Positions 15,903 through 24,438 of a stretch of 64,000 nucleotides of DNA are shown piece by piece. Position 1 is the first letter of the stretch. Every line of letters starts with the position of its first letter. This DNA comes from Pseudomonas californiensis. Lineage in GTDB: Bacteria; Pseudomonadota; Gammaproteobacteria; Pseudomonadales; Pseudomonadaceae. The stretch spans positions 1 to 64,000 of the forward strand of contig NZ_JAGTPK010000024.1 of assembly GCF_021147775.1 (NCBI RefSeq), in the 5' to 3' direction. The position numbers and the translations under genes are program-made. The notes under the pieces are model-generated. The model was given only the letters and a program-made list of their open reading frames with translations, did not search any database and was not told the DNA's origin.

Positions 15903-16947
15903 GTTTCCTGCTCCTTGAAATGTGTGCTGACGTTGCCTGTTCGGCGTAGTGCCGGGCCAGAATCAAGTCATCGGCATCTTTTTTGGGGGTGCCCAGCCAA
16001 GTATTGAAACCCAGCCGTTGGCGCCCGTTGAGTAGAAATGCCGGGACTTCGGGCTGTTCCAGGATCAAGTTGAGATCCCAGTCCAGTTCGTGCCCCAGGT
16101 ATTCGGCGACCCAGGCCACCAGTTCCTTGAACGACTGACCGTCGGGCAGCATGCCCATGTAGTCATCGAGCTTGAGCGGCCCCAGTCGAATACGAAATTT
16201 GTGCTGGCGATCCCAGACATGGCTGCCCAGACAGAAGTCCACGCCCAACTGGTGCGAGCTGACGCCGAGACGACTGCGCTCAGGCAATTCGAGCCACTGG
16301 CCGACGTACTCTTCAATCTCCACCGGCAGGCCGAAATACTCGGAGAGGATCGCGCGCAGGCCATCCGGGTAGCGGGTCTGTGCGGCCAGATGACCGCTGA
16401 AGTGCAGTTGGGCCGTGTCAGGAATGAGGCCCTGTTCGAGCAGGCTCGGCATGCCGCGTCCGCTGAGTGCGGCCAGTCGCGCAGACCAGTAATCATCGTC
16501 CGGGCGGTCGTGGCTGACCGTTGGGCGTGCCTCTGCCCACGCACGGTAGAACAGGCTCAGCAAGCGATGGTGGAACACATCCAGGAAACGCTTGCTGGTG
16601 CTGTCAGCGTTATTGCGCTGACGTTCGCGCACGTATTCGGTGATATGCAGCGGCAATGGACCGTTAGGCCCGCCAAGACCGAAGAAAAACTGCTCGAGGC
16701 GGGCCGGTGTGTCGTCGCCCGCGGGCGTCATGGAGGCCAGCGTCGAAGGCGCAAATGCACTGTCGGGTTGTTGCCCCAGACGCAACGGATCGTCGGCCAG
16801 ACGCACTGAATGGCCAAGCCTTGGCAGGTGTGGCGATTCGCACTCGATCCGACGCAGCGCCTGGAAAAAATCATATTCCCAGGGCTGGTCCTGCATGGCC
16901 GTCAATGTGTTCAAAGGGTCGGACGACGTCCGGGCCGGGCTTTCCAT
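15895..16947 (-). CDS. tssG: T6SS baseplate protein TssG
   Basis: The 350-residue protein shows the TssG/ImpH features: early PWEYDFFQALRRIE, then FFGLGGPNGPLPLHITEYVRER and LSGRGMPSLLEQGL. TssG forms the baseplate wedge with TssE, TssF and TssK at the inner face of the cytoplasmic membrane. Its start overlaps the 3' end of tssF by 37 bases and its stop overlaps the clpV start, implying coupled translation. Confidence 0.93.
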   Translation of the reverse strand: MESPARTSSDPLNTLTAMQDQPWEYDFFQALRRIECESPHLPRLGHSVRLADDPLRLGQQPDSAFAPSTLASMTPAGDDTPARLEQFFFGLGGPNGPLPLHITEYVRERQRNNADSTSKRFLDVFHHRLLSLFYRAWAEARPTVSHDRPDDDYWSARLAALSGRGMPSLLEQGLIPDTAQLHFSGHLAAQTRYPDGLRAILSEYFGLPVEIEEYVGQWLELPERSRLGVSSHQLGVDFCLGSHVWDRQHKFRIRLGPLKLDDYMGMLPDGQSFKELVAWVAEYLGHELDWDLNLILEQPEVPAFLLNGRQRLGFNTWLGTPKKDADDLILARHYAEQATSAHISRSRKHG

Positions 16948-18770
16948 CGCATGATCTCGCCGCGTTCGGTGGTACGTAACACCGTTTCGGTAAAACTGTT
17001 GATCGACACGTAACGTGCCAGGAAACGCTCGAACACCGTGCCAAGCAAAAACACGCCGGTGCCGCGAAATGCGTTCTCGTCAAATTCCAGGGTGATCTCC
17101 AGACCACGACCAAACACGATCGGTCCGGGCATCGGCAAACGGCGAGTGCAGGGTTTGCTGCTGACCTCGCGCAGGCCTTCGATCTGCAATTGCAGCGCAG
17201 CGTCGTGGTCGTCGCCGTACAGCCGCAACAGCTCACGCAACGCGGCTGCGCCCTGACCCTGTTCACTCAGCGACAGGTAATTGAGCGACAGCTGGCTGAT
17301 CAGGCGCCAGGCCTTGTTGTCATGTGCGTTGCTGGCACGCGGGCGGCTCGGCCCCGCCAGGCAGCGAATTGCAGACACCGGCGCACTGTCGGCCAGGGTG
17401 AAGTCTGTCTTGCCGCTGCCCACGGTCATGAACAGCGGCAGATCGCGATTGGTGCACAGGGCACTCAAACCCAGTTGGCGCAGGTCGTGGCGATAGGGCG
17501 CCTGTTGGCTGTCGACGAGGCTGATGAAGGTCTCGCTGCCGACATAGTTGGAGCGTGTACCGTTGCGCCGTTGCTCGCTGGACAATACACGTGGCTCGCG
17601 GCGCAGAATGTAATAAGCCTTGTCGCGGCCGTAGCGTGACGGATCGCGCACGGCATAAAACGGCAGAAACGGTTGATCAGGGCCTGTGCCGTGGCCGGTC
17701 ACGCTCTTGAGCGAGTGAATCTCGAAATCCATCGGCCGTGTGCGGTCGGCAATGGCATGGTGTTCATGCACACGGTCCGACAAATGAATCCGGTCCAGAC
17801 GGCGCGGGAACAGATTGATCGCCGGTGTGCAGAACGGTACGAACTGCTCCGCGCTGATGCTGCTTTCCAACGGCTGCTCAAAGCTGTTGAACAGCACAAT
17901 CAATTCCAGTTCTTGCCCCGCACACCGCTGGACGGCACGTGTCAGGCCAGTGAAGTCGACGAACAGATAACGCTGGGGCAGGGCAAAATACTCCTGCAAC
18001 AGCCGATAACCCTGAAAGGCCTGAGGCACCACCGGCAGCGCCGCTTCACGATCATCGAAGCCGCATGGCTTCAAGGCGTCAGCAGGCAGCCGCTCAACCC
18101 AGTCGCCGCCCGGCTGACGGGCAAATACTGCACAGGCATTGCCCAGCAGTTGTTCGTATAGCCGGAACGGCTGTTCGTCGGCGCCGTGCAGGTAAAGCGG
18201 CAGATTATCCAGCGTCAGTTTGTCGAACGTCAGCTCTGCGCCGGTACGCAAGGTAATGCGTAGCCCGGCCTTGGCCTTGGGTTCACTGGCTGCCAGGCGC
18301 CCGAGCACTGCGGCCGGATTGCCGAAATATTCGGCCTGTGTGATCTGCAGTGGCCACAGGATCACTTCGTGTGCGCTGCGGTATTCACACGGCGTTTGCG
18401 AATCGCGCCCCAGCGACGCGCGCAATACGCTGTCACGGGGCAGGGTAAAGCCACTGCTCAGCGAACCTTCGTTCGGATCAGTCTGCAGTTGCACCACGGT
18501 CATCGACGGCGTTGGTGCGAGGTAATGCGGATACGCGATTTCCAGCAGGTTGTGAGTGAACGTCGGGTACTCGGCGTCCAGCTTGAGCTGCACGCGTGCA
18601 GTCAGGTAGGCAAACCCTTCCAGCAGGCGCTCGACGTAAGGGTCGGCACAATCGAGGCCCGACAGCGTCAGGCGTCCGGCAATCTTCGGGTATTCCTTGG
18701 CGAATTCGGCTGCGCTCTCACGAATGTGCTGCAGTTCCTGGTTGTACAGCCCCAACAGGCGAGGGTTCAT
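16911..18770 (-). CDS. tssF: T6SS baseplate protein TssF
   Basis: The 619-residue protein begins MNPRLLGLYNQELQHIRESA and contains FAKEYPKIAGRL and DPYVERLLEGFAYLTARVQ, the N-terminal hallmarks of TssF/ImpG. It pairs with TssG in the baseplate wedge. The ATG overlaps the tssE stop by four bases (ATGA). Length is as expected for the family and no break is seen. Confidence 0.94.
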   Translation of the reverse strand: MNPRLLGLYNQELQHIRESAAEFAKEYPKIAGRLTLSGLDCADPYVERLLEGFAYLTARVQLKLDAEYPTFTHNLLEIAYPHYLAPTPSMTVVQLQTDPNEGSLSSGFTLPRDSVLRASLGRDSQTPCEYRSAHEVILWPLQITQAEYFGNPAAVLGRLAASEPKAKAGLRITLRTGAELTFDKLTLDNLPLYLHGADEQPFRLYEQLLGNACAVFARQPGGDWVERLPADALKPCGFDDREAALPVVPQAFQGYRLLQEYFALPQRYLFVDFTGLTRAVQRCAGQELELIVLFNSFEQPLESSISAEQFVPFCTPAINLFPRRLDRIHLSDRVHEHHAIADRTRPMDFEIHSLKSVTGHGTGPDQPFLPFYAVRDPSRYGRDKAYYILRREPRVLSSEQRRNGTRSNYVGSETFISLVDSQQAPYRHDLRQLGLSALCTNRDLPLFMTVGSGKTDFTLADSAPVSAIRCLAGPSRPRASNAHDNKAWRLISQLSLNYLSLSEQGQGAAALRELLRLYGDDHDAALQLQIEGLREVSSKPCTRRLPMPGPIVFGRGLEITLEFDENAFRGTGVFLLGTVFERFLARYVSINSFTETVLRTTERGEIMRWKARPGRRPTL

Positions 18771-19270
18771 GAGCGCCTCCTTTGCTCGGCGGGCATGACC
18801 TGCACATGTCCGGACTCAAGGTCCAGTTCGGTTCGCAGCAGCAGCGGCAAGGGCACAGGCTGTGCCCACAGGTCGCCCTGAATCTCGAAGCTCAACGCGT
18901 TATGGTTCATTTCGTCACGGCCAACCCTGGCCCTCACTTGCAGTGTCTGGGGCAGGATACGCGGCTCGAAAGTGGTGATGGCGCGGTGAATCAGGCTTTC
19001 CAGCAGGCTGATGTCGATACTTGATGCACTGTTACCCGCCAGCGCGGGCAAGCCGAAATTGACCACCGAGGTGCCTGCCGGAGTGTGCAACGTGGCGTCA
19101 GCGTCCAGCAGCGAAGTGGTGTTCAACAACCAGCTCAAGTCGCGCAGGACCGATGCCTTCAGTTGATTGACGGACAGCACGCGCTTGTCCGCGCTCTCCT
19201 GCGGATTGCTCGGGTCTTCGTCAGTCAGGCGGTCAAGCAGCGATGGCTGCAGGCGCTCGCGGGGGATCAT
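18767..19270 (-). CDS. tssE: T6SS baseplate protein TssE (gp25-like)
   Basis: The start at 19270 (MIPRERLQPSLLDRLTDEDP) is preferred over one at 19360, because the conserved N-terminus begins here and the longer form would run over the preceding lipoprotein gene. The 167-residue protein carries the gp25-like core: VLRDLSWLLNTTSLL, VNFGLPALAG, and ITTFEPRILPQTLQVRAR. TssE helps initiate sheath assembly on the baseplate. Confidence 0.92.
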   Translation of the reverse strand: MIPRERLQPSLLDRLTDEDPSNPQESADKRVLSVNQLKASVLRDLSWLLNTTSLLDADATLHTPAGTSVVNFGLPALAGNSASSIDISLLESLIHRAITTFEPRILPQTLQVRARVGRDEMNHNALSFEIQGDLWAQPVPLPLLLRTELDLESGHVQVMPAEQRRRS

Positions 19271-19274
19271 GCAG

Positions 19275-19712
19275 TCACCAGTCAAACTGCCAGATGAATG
19301 CTTTTTGATCCCAGTGGCTGGGGCCACAGGCAGCGACCCGGCTGACGGGCGAGGCTTCAAGCTTGCCGTTCAGCAGGCGCACAGGCTGCAGGTCGGTGAC
19401 ACAGCTTTTGCTCGGCGCGGGCAATGGGTCGCTGCGTTCGACCATGATGATCAACGCCTTGCGGTAGGTTTCCACGCGCACGTTCTTTTGCAGGTCTTCG
19501 CTGAACCGGCAGGGCCATTGCATTTCGAGCGTCAGGGACGCCGCGCCTGCACGGTTCAGGGTGCAACGGCCCTGCTCATTGCTCAGGCTGAGCGGCTGAC
19601 CGCCGAGTTCGGCCTTGGTCAGACCATTGCGGGCAGGATCAGCCTGTTCGGCACACGCATTGAGGCTGATCAGCGCAGCGGTCAGCAACGGAAGCACAAC
19701 CCATTTGCGCAT
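19275..19712 (-). CDS. putative periplasmic lipoprotein immunity protein for the amidase effector
   Basis: The start at 19712 (MRKWVVLPLLTAALISLNAC) gives a lipoprotein signal with lipobox SLNAC. Its ATG overlaps the amidase stop (TGATG), so the two are translationally coupled. The mature part has several cysteines (RCTLN, WPCRF, KSCVTD, AACGP) and no recognised domain. A peptidoglycan-targeting effector needs a periplasmic immunity partner, and this gene has the right location and pairing. The function is inferred from context; it does not clearly look like the usual Tai4 fold. An alternative start at 19787 lies inside the amidase gene. Confidence 0.65.
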   Translation of the reverse strand: MRKWVVLPLLTAALISLNACAEQADPARNGLTKAELGGQPLSLSNEQGRCTLNRAGAASLTLEMQWPCRFSEDLQKNVRVETYRKALIIMVERSDPLPAPSKSCVTDLQPVRLLNGKLEASPVSRVAACGPSHWDQKAFIWQFDW

Positions 19713-20170
19713 CACGTCAACTCCCAGAACCAGACGGCTTTGGCCCGGTGGAAGTAGTCGCCGGTCTGGGTCTGTCCACGGTTCCAAAGGTCGATGTGGT
19801 CGCCGGTGGGGTGACCCTCGCGGTCGTTTGGCTGAGCGTAGAAATCCTTGTAGAAAATGATGCCTTTACTGTCCAGCAACCGGGTCCGGTCTGCCGGGCT
19901 GTTGGTGTAGATTTTTGGCGCGCCGAGTTGTTGCTTTTTCCACAGCCAGTTGGCCAGGGACTCCGCCCCGCGGGCATGACCGTGAGCACAGCGAGGCTCG
20001 TTGTAGGTCGAGTTATTCACCGTAAGCGTACGTTCGTTGCACAAGGCAATGCTCAGGCGGATCGCACATTGATTGGCCCATGGGCCGTTACAAGGCTTGC
20101 CGCTGGGCGAGGTGCCCATCATGTCTTCGTACGCTTTCCACAAATTGATAAAAGAGGGCTTGGCCATCAT
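19712..20170 (-). CDS. Tae4-like T6SS peptidoglycan amidase effector
   Basis: The 152-residue protein resembles Tae4-type NlpC/P60-like amidases: an early PSFINLWKAY, the catalytic-cysteine segment NQCAIRLSIAL (Cys35) and the histidine segment GDHIDLWN (His125). Such effectors cleave the peptide cross-links of peptidoglycan in the periplasm of target bacteria. It has no signal peptide, as expected for a T6SS cargo, probably loaded through the Hcp tube made by the gene upstream. Its stop overlaps the lipoprotein gene. Starts at 20170 or 20167 are equally possible. Confidence 0.78.
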   Translation of the reverse strand: MMAKPSFINLWKAYEDMMGTSPSGKPCNGPWANQCAIRLSIALCNERTLTVNNSTYNEPRCAHGHARGAESLANWLWKKQQLGAPKIYTNSPADRTRLLDSKGIIFYKDFYAQPNDREGHPTGDHIDLWNRGQTQTGDYFHRAKAVWFWELT

Positions 20171-20244
20171 TCAATCTCGATACGGCGTGGATCGGAGTGT
20201 CCTGATACCGAAGGCCCCGGCGGCGGTGCCGGGGCCGGGCGTAC

Positions 20245-20733
20245 TTAGCGCTTGGTGTTGGAGCGGATGTTCCAGCCGTATTTGACCGGGCCGCCTTCTT
20301 TGGTGCCGTCGGCTTTCTGCGGTTGGTAATCGACCAGTACCTGAGCGAAGTTCAAGGTGACGTTTTCAATCAGACGATCATCGCTGCCCGAACCGCCGGT
20401 GCTCAGCGAGGTGATCAGAACTTCTTCAAGGTTGATGATCAGGTACTCGACCTGGCTTTCGCCGCCGGCCTTGCGCACGGTCAGCTTGACCTTGTCGATG
20501 TGCTTGCCGCTGGAGCAGTGCATCATCAGGTTCGGGGTCGATTTGTCGACGTACTTGGTGATCGACAGGTCCTGAATGTTGACCTTGCCCGCACCGCCGC
20601 CTGTGCCCGTGTGCATGTTGCCGGTCTGGGACATGCCCCAGCTCCAGTTCAAGACATCGACTTCGTCCTTGTGGGCCTTGTCCATGGACTCGCCCTTGAT
20701 GTCACCGATCTTGATAAAGATATCGACAGCCAT
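20245..20733 (-). CDS. hcp: T6SS tube protein Hcp (TssD)
   Basis: The ATG at 20733 (MAVDIFIKIGDIKGES) follows AGGAGA by 5 bases. The 162-residue protein is a typical Hcp: HKDEVDVLNWSWGMSQ, KVNIQDLSITKYVDKSTP, and the C-terminal FAQVLVDYQPQK. It stacks as hexameric rings to make the inner tube. The gene is separated from tssC by 164 bases that include a strong hairpin, while the Tae4-like gene follows closely. Confidence 0.96.
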   Translation of the reverse strand: MAVDIFIKIGDIKGESMDKAHKDEVDVLNWSWGMSQTGNMHTGTGGGAGKVNIQDLSITKYVDKSTPNLMMHCSSGKHIDKVKLTVRKAGGESQVEYLIINLEEVLITSLSTGGSGSDDRLIENVTLNFAQVLVDYQPQKADGTKEGGPVKYGWNIRSNTKR

Positions 20734-20846
20734 GTTCTCTCCTGATGTGGCCTTGACCACTTTTTGTTGATTGGCTGCGCGCCCTCATGGATGCGCAGCG
20801 TGCTCGCGATCGAGTGCAGGGCACTCGCAAAACCGGTCTGCGGGCA

Positions 20847-20882
20847 GCGCCGGGTGAATGAAACAGATCATTCGCCCGGCGC
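20847..20882 (-). other. strong hairpin between tssC and hcp
   Basis: Two 15-base arms (20847-20861 and 20868-20882) pair with one mismatch around a 6-base loop. No U-run follows on the minus strand, so it is not a simple terminator. A 5' stem of this kind could stabilise a processed hcp message or partly attenuate read-through. Confidence 0.6.
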
Positions 20883-20897
20883 TACGCGCAAACGAGG

Positions 20898-22391
20898 TCA
20901 GGCGCCTTTGGCCGACGGCAGTTTGGAGACCAGCCGCAGCGATACGGTCAGGCCTTCAAGCTGATAGTGCGGACGCAGGTAGAACCTGGAGTTGTAGTAA
21001 CCCGGATTGCCCTCGACGTCCTCGACCACCACTTCTGCCGCCGCCAGCGGGTGCTGGGCCTTGGTGGTTTCGGTGGAGTGAGCCGGGTCGCCATCGACGT
21101 AGTTGAGAATCCAGTCCTGCAGCCAGCGCTGCATTTCGTCCTTCTCTTTGAACGAGCCGATCTTGTCGCGCACGATGCACTTCAGGTAATGAGCAAAGCG
21201 GCAGGTCGCGAACAGGTAAGGCAGGCGTGCAGCCAGGTTGGCGTTGGCGGTCGCGTCCGGGTCGTCATACTCGGCAGGCTTCTGCAACGACTGCGCACCG
21301 ATGAACGCTGCAAAGTCAGTGTTCTTCTTGTGCAGCAATGGCATGAAGCCGTTCTTCGCCAGTTCTGCTTCGCGGCGATCGGAGATGGCGATTTCGGTCG
21401 GGCATTTCATGTCCACGCCACCGTCATCAGTCGGGAAGGTGTGCGCAGGCAGGTTTTCTACCTCGCCACCGGACTCGACCCCGCGAATCCGCGAGCACCA
21501 GCCGTAGTGTTTGAACGAACGGTTGATGTTTACCGCCATCGCGTAGGCCGCGTTGGCCCAGGTGTACTTGGCGCTGTCTGCACCGTCTGTGTTTTCTTCG
21601 AAGGCGAAGGCTTCCACCGGATCGGTTTTGGCGCCATACGGCAGACGTGCCAGGAAGCGCGGCATGGTCAGGCCGATGTAGCGCGAGTCTTCCGATTCAC
21701 GCAGCGAGCGCCAGCCTGCGTATTCAGGCGTGGTGAAGATCTTGGTCAGATCACGCGGGTTGGACAGCTCCTGCCAGGAACCCATGCCCATCACCGTTGG
21801 CGACGCCGCGGCAATGAACGGGGCGTGCATGGCTGCACAGACCTTGGACAGCTCACCCAGCAACTCGACGTCCGGCGGCGACTGGTCGAAGTAGTAATCG
21901 CCTACCAGGCAACCGTACGGTTCGCCGCCGAACTGGCCGTACTCTTCTTCGTACATCTTCTTGAAGAGCGGGCTCTGGTCCCATGCCGTACCCTTGAACT
22001 TCTTCAGGGTCTTGTGCAGCTCCGGCTTGGAAATGTTCAACACGCGAATTTTCAGTTGCTCATCGCTTTCGGTGTTGTTGACCAGATAGTGCAGGCCGCG
22101 CCAGGCACTTTCCACTTGCTGGAAGTCCTGGTGGTGGATGATCTGATTCACCTGTGCGGTGAGCTTGGCGTCAATGGCGGCGATGATCGACTCGATCGAC
22201 TTGATGGCGTCGTTGGACACCAGATCGGTCTGCGCCAATGCCTGTTCGGCCAGCGTGCGCACGGCTGTCTCGACGGCTTCGCGAGCGCGTTCGGTCTTGG
22301 GTTTGAATTCCTGCAGCAGCAGTGAAGCGAACTCACTGGTCTGCTCAGTGGTGCCTTGCTGTACCTGATTTTCGCGACTGGATTCGGTCAT
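20898..22391 (-). CDS. tssC: T6SS sheath large subunit TssC (VipB)
   Basis: The 497-residue protein contains the TssC/ImpC signature stretch: VNQIIHHQDFQQVESAWRGL, YGCLVGDYYFD, PFIAAASPTVMGM, and FLARLPYGAKTDPVEAFAFE. With TssB it forms the contractile sheath. Spacing to tssB is 15 bases. No anomaly is visible. Confidence 0.96.
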   Translation of the reverse strand: MTESSRENQVQQGTTEQTSEFASLLLQEFKPKTERAREAVETAVRTLAEQALAQTDLVSNDAIKSIESIIAAIDAKLTAQVNQIIHHQDFQQVESAWRGLHYLVNNTESDEQLKIRVLNISKPELHKTLKKFKGTAWDQSPLFKKMYEEEYGQFGGEPYGCLVGDYYFDQSPPDVELLGELSKVCAAMHAPFIAAASPTVMGMGSWQELSNPRDLTKIFTTPEYAGWRSLRESEDSRYIGLTMPRFLARLPYGAKTDPVEAFAFEENTDGADSAKYTWANAAYAMAVNINRSFKHYGWCSRIRGVESGGEVENLPAHTFPTDDGGVDMKCPTEIAISDRREAELAKNGFMPLLHKKNTDFAAFIGAQSLQKPAEYDDPDATANANLAARLPYLFATCRFAHYLKCIVRDKIGSFKEKDEMQRWLQDWILNYVDGDPAHSTETTKAQHPLAAAEVVVEDVEGNPGYYNSRFYLRPHYQLEGLTVSLRLVSKLPSAKGA

Positions 22392-22406
22392 GATCTATGG
22401 TCCTGA

Positions 22407-22922
22407 TTACGCGTTGGGCTCGGAGTCCTGAGGCTTTGGCGCACTCGCCAGGGCCTGGAGCAACGCCGGATCCTTGATAGCCTTCATGATGATTTCTTCA
22501 GCGCCAGTCTTGCCGTCCATGTAGGTCAGCAGGTTGGCCAACTGAGTCCGCGCTTCGAGCAGCTTGTTCAGCGAGTCAACCTTGCGAGCGACGGCTGCCG
22601 GGCTGAAGTCGTCCATGCTTTCGAACGTGATATCCAGGCTCAGATTGCCTTCGCCGGTCAGCTCGTTGGGCACATGAAAAGCCACACGTGGCTGCATGGC
22701 TTTGAGGCGTGAGTCGAAATTGTCGACGTCGATTTCCAGGAACTTGCGATCAGCAACGGCTGCCAGAGGCTCTGCCGGCTTGCCAGCCAGATCCGCCATG
22801 ACGCCCATGACAAAAGGCAGCTGGACCTTTTTCTCCGCGCCGTAAAGCTCTACGTCGTATTCGATCTGAACTCGAGGCGCGCGATTGCGCGCGATGAATT
22901 TCTGAGAACTGGTTTTCGCCAC
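22407..22922 (-). CDS. tssB: T6SS sheath small subunit TssB (VipA)
   Basis: The 171-residue protein starts at a GTG just after GGAGGAG. It has the TssB pattern VQIEYDVELYGAEKKVQLPF and VMGVMADLAGKP, then FLEIDVDNFDSRLKAM and the C-terminal helix region. It pairs with TssC in the sheath. It is upstream of tssC in the same minus-strand operon. Confidence 0.95.
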   Translation of the reverse strand: MAKTSSQKFIARNRAPRVQIEYDVELYGAEKKVQLPFVMGVMADLAGKPAEPLAAVADRKFLEIDVDNFDSRLKAMQPRVAFHVPNELTGEGNLSLDITFESMDDFSPAAVARKVDSLNKLLEARTQLANLLTYMDGKTGAEEIIMKAIKDPALLQALASAPKPQDSEPNA

Positions 22923-23017
22923 GTTGCTCCTCCTGGTCGCTGCTGCGACGGTATTGGCGTCATCGGTCGTTGCCGGTAACGGGATTGCGTGATCCGGATT
23001 GAAGCCCTTTGCAGGAG

Positions 23018-24046
23018 TCAGTCAGTCTCGGGTCCGCGCAAGTTTTCGAACTGGGACATACCGTCTGGAATCAGGTTGCGCACGATCGCTTCAAAGTCGG
23101 CGTGCACCAGATTCTTCGCTCGGTTCAACAACACCGGCAGCGGGCTTGAAGGCTCGTGCCGGGCGTAATAAGTCAGGATTCGATCCAGGCTGCGCAGTAC
23201 GTCGTCGCGGCTCGCGATGTCTTGCGAGGCCGTCACAGCCATTGGCGCAGGCGCTCTGGAGGTTGGCGCGGCGCTGTCGTCAGTGTCGAGGGGCAGTGTG
23301 GCGGACGGCGGTTCATCGCCATCGGCAGAGGGTTGTTCACCCAGAATCTGCAAGGCTTGCTTGAGCGGTTGCTTGAGCGCTGAAAGGTCGACGCCTTGCG
23401 CCGAGCCCACCTGGTCCGACACAAAGCGCTCGATAAATTCGGCTGCCTGGCGCGATTCGCTCAGCGCCAGGCGCGTTGCATTCAGCTGTTCGGGATCGCT
23501 GTCGCGCAGTGCCCCGGACAATGCTTCGCTGCTCAGTGTTTCGTCGGCAAAGCTTTGCAGGCCGGTGGCGTTGAGCGCGGCGCGCAGGCTGATCGTGCCG
23601 AATGCCCGCGAGCGAACCAAAACGCTTTCACGCAGCAGGCGGACATTGGTGTCACAGGCCAGGCCTGCCAGTGCATTGACGCGAACGGTGGGGTCGTTGT
23701 CGTCATCGGCATCAAGCTGCGGATAAAGATCGGCCCAGTACTGCTTCAGCAGCTCGCCAATCAATGTCAGCACATTGCTCACGCCTGCAAACCCATCAAG
23801 GGCCAGCGCGCTTTGCAATAAGAAATGGGTAATACGCAGGTCCTTGCTGCGTTGTAGCAGTGCGGTACTGGACTGCTCGATTGCGCGCCATTGAGGCGGC
23901 TCGGCAGGCTGAACAGAGTCGCCCATGACGCGTTCGGGTTTGCCTTGGGCGTCACGCTCCAATTGCAGAAAGTCCGAGTCATATTCCAGGTCCTCGCCAC
24001 AGGGCAAGTGGCTGGAAACTGCTGCGAGCAAGAGCGGGACATCCAC
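23018..24046 (-). CDS. tssA: T6SS assembly protein TssA (ImpA-type)
   Basis: The GTG at 24046 (VDVPLLLAAVSSHLPCGEDL) is preferred: AAGGAG lies 10 bases upstream, whereas the longest frame from 24067 would start before that site. A TTG at 24049 is a second candidate. The protein of about 342 residues has the ImpA N-terminal region (HLPCGEDLEYDSDFLQLERD, WADLYPQLDADDDNDPTVR) and a C-terminal domain with DVLRSLDRILTYYARHEPSS and ENLRG. TssA coordinates baseplate docking and sheath priming. It is the first gene of the minus block. Confidence 0.92.
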   Translation of the reverse strand: MDVPLLLAAVSSHLPCGEDLEYDSDFLQLERDAQGKPERVMGDSVQPAEPPQWRAIEQSSTALLQRSKDLRITHFLLQSALALDGFAGVSNVLTLIGELLKQYWADLYPQLDADDDNDPTVRVNALAGLACDTNVRLLRESVLVRSRAFGTISLRAALNATGLQSFADETLSSEALSGALRDSDPEQLNATRLALSESRQAAEFIERFVSDQVGSAQGVDLSALKQPLKQALQILGEQPSADGDEPPSATLPLDTDDSAAPTSRAPAPMAVTASQDIASRDDVLRSLDRILTYYARHEPSSPLPVLLNRAKNLVHADFEAIVRNLIPDGMSQFENLRGPETD

Positions 24047-24438
24047 CAAAATCGATCTCCTTATCAAGTCAGATGTTGTATTGCTTCGCGTTAGGAAATT
24101 TTTTTGGACAACTTTCGAGAATTGTCTTCAATGCTGTCGCGTGATATCAATATGAAATCATAGACGGTTTGGCGTGGTGCATTTTTGGTGTAGTACATAT
24201 CGCTTGTCAAGGTTAAGCTATGCCCGCTTCGCGCAGTTGTGACGGGGGTGGCAGCCAAAATGTAGTTATTCGGGACGCGCGTGCCACTGTCACGGTTTTA
24301 TGTATAAGCTCGCGCTTTTTCATGGCGCATGACATTTAAAAATAATTTTTGAACGTTTTCTGCCCGAGCCTGTCTCGCTTTTTCGCTTCAGATTTTTCCT
24401 TCGTTATTGTTTAGGCGCGATATAAGCAAGGAGCCGCG
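24047..24438. promoter_or_regulatory. divergent regulatory region between tssA and fha
   Basis: This 392-base gap separates the two oppositely transcribed T6SS blocks and must hold both promoters. It is markedly A+T-rich compared with the genes. No sigma-54 -24/-12 box or operator could be assigned with confidence. The fha leader has an AAGGAG ribosome binding site that also contains the GGA core bound by RsmA/CsrA proteins; no folding was done. Confidence 0.55.

Noticed and set aside
24047..24438. Possible sigma-54 promoter (TGGC near 24170) between tssA and fha
   Set aside because: The distance between GG and GC is about 8 bases instead of 12, so it does not fit a -24/-12 box.
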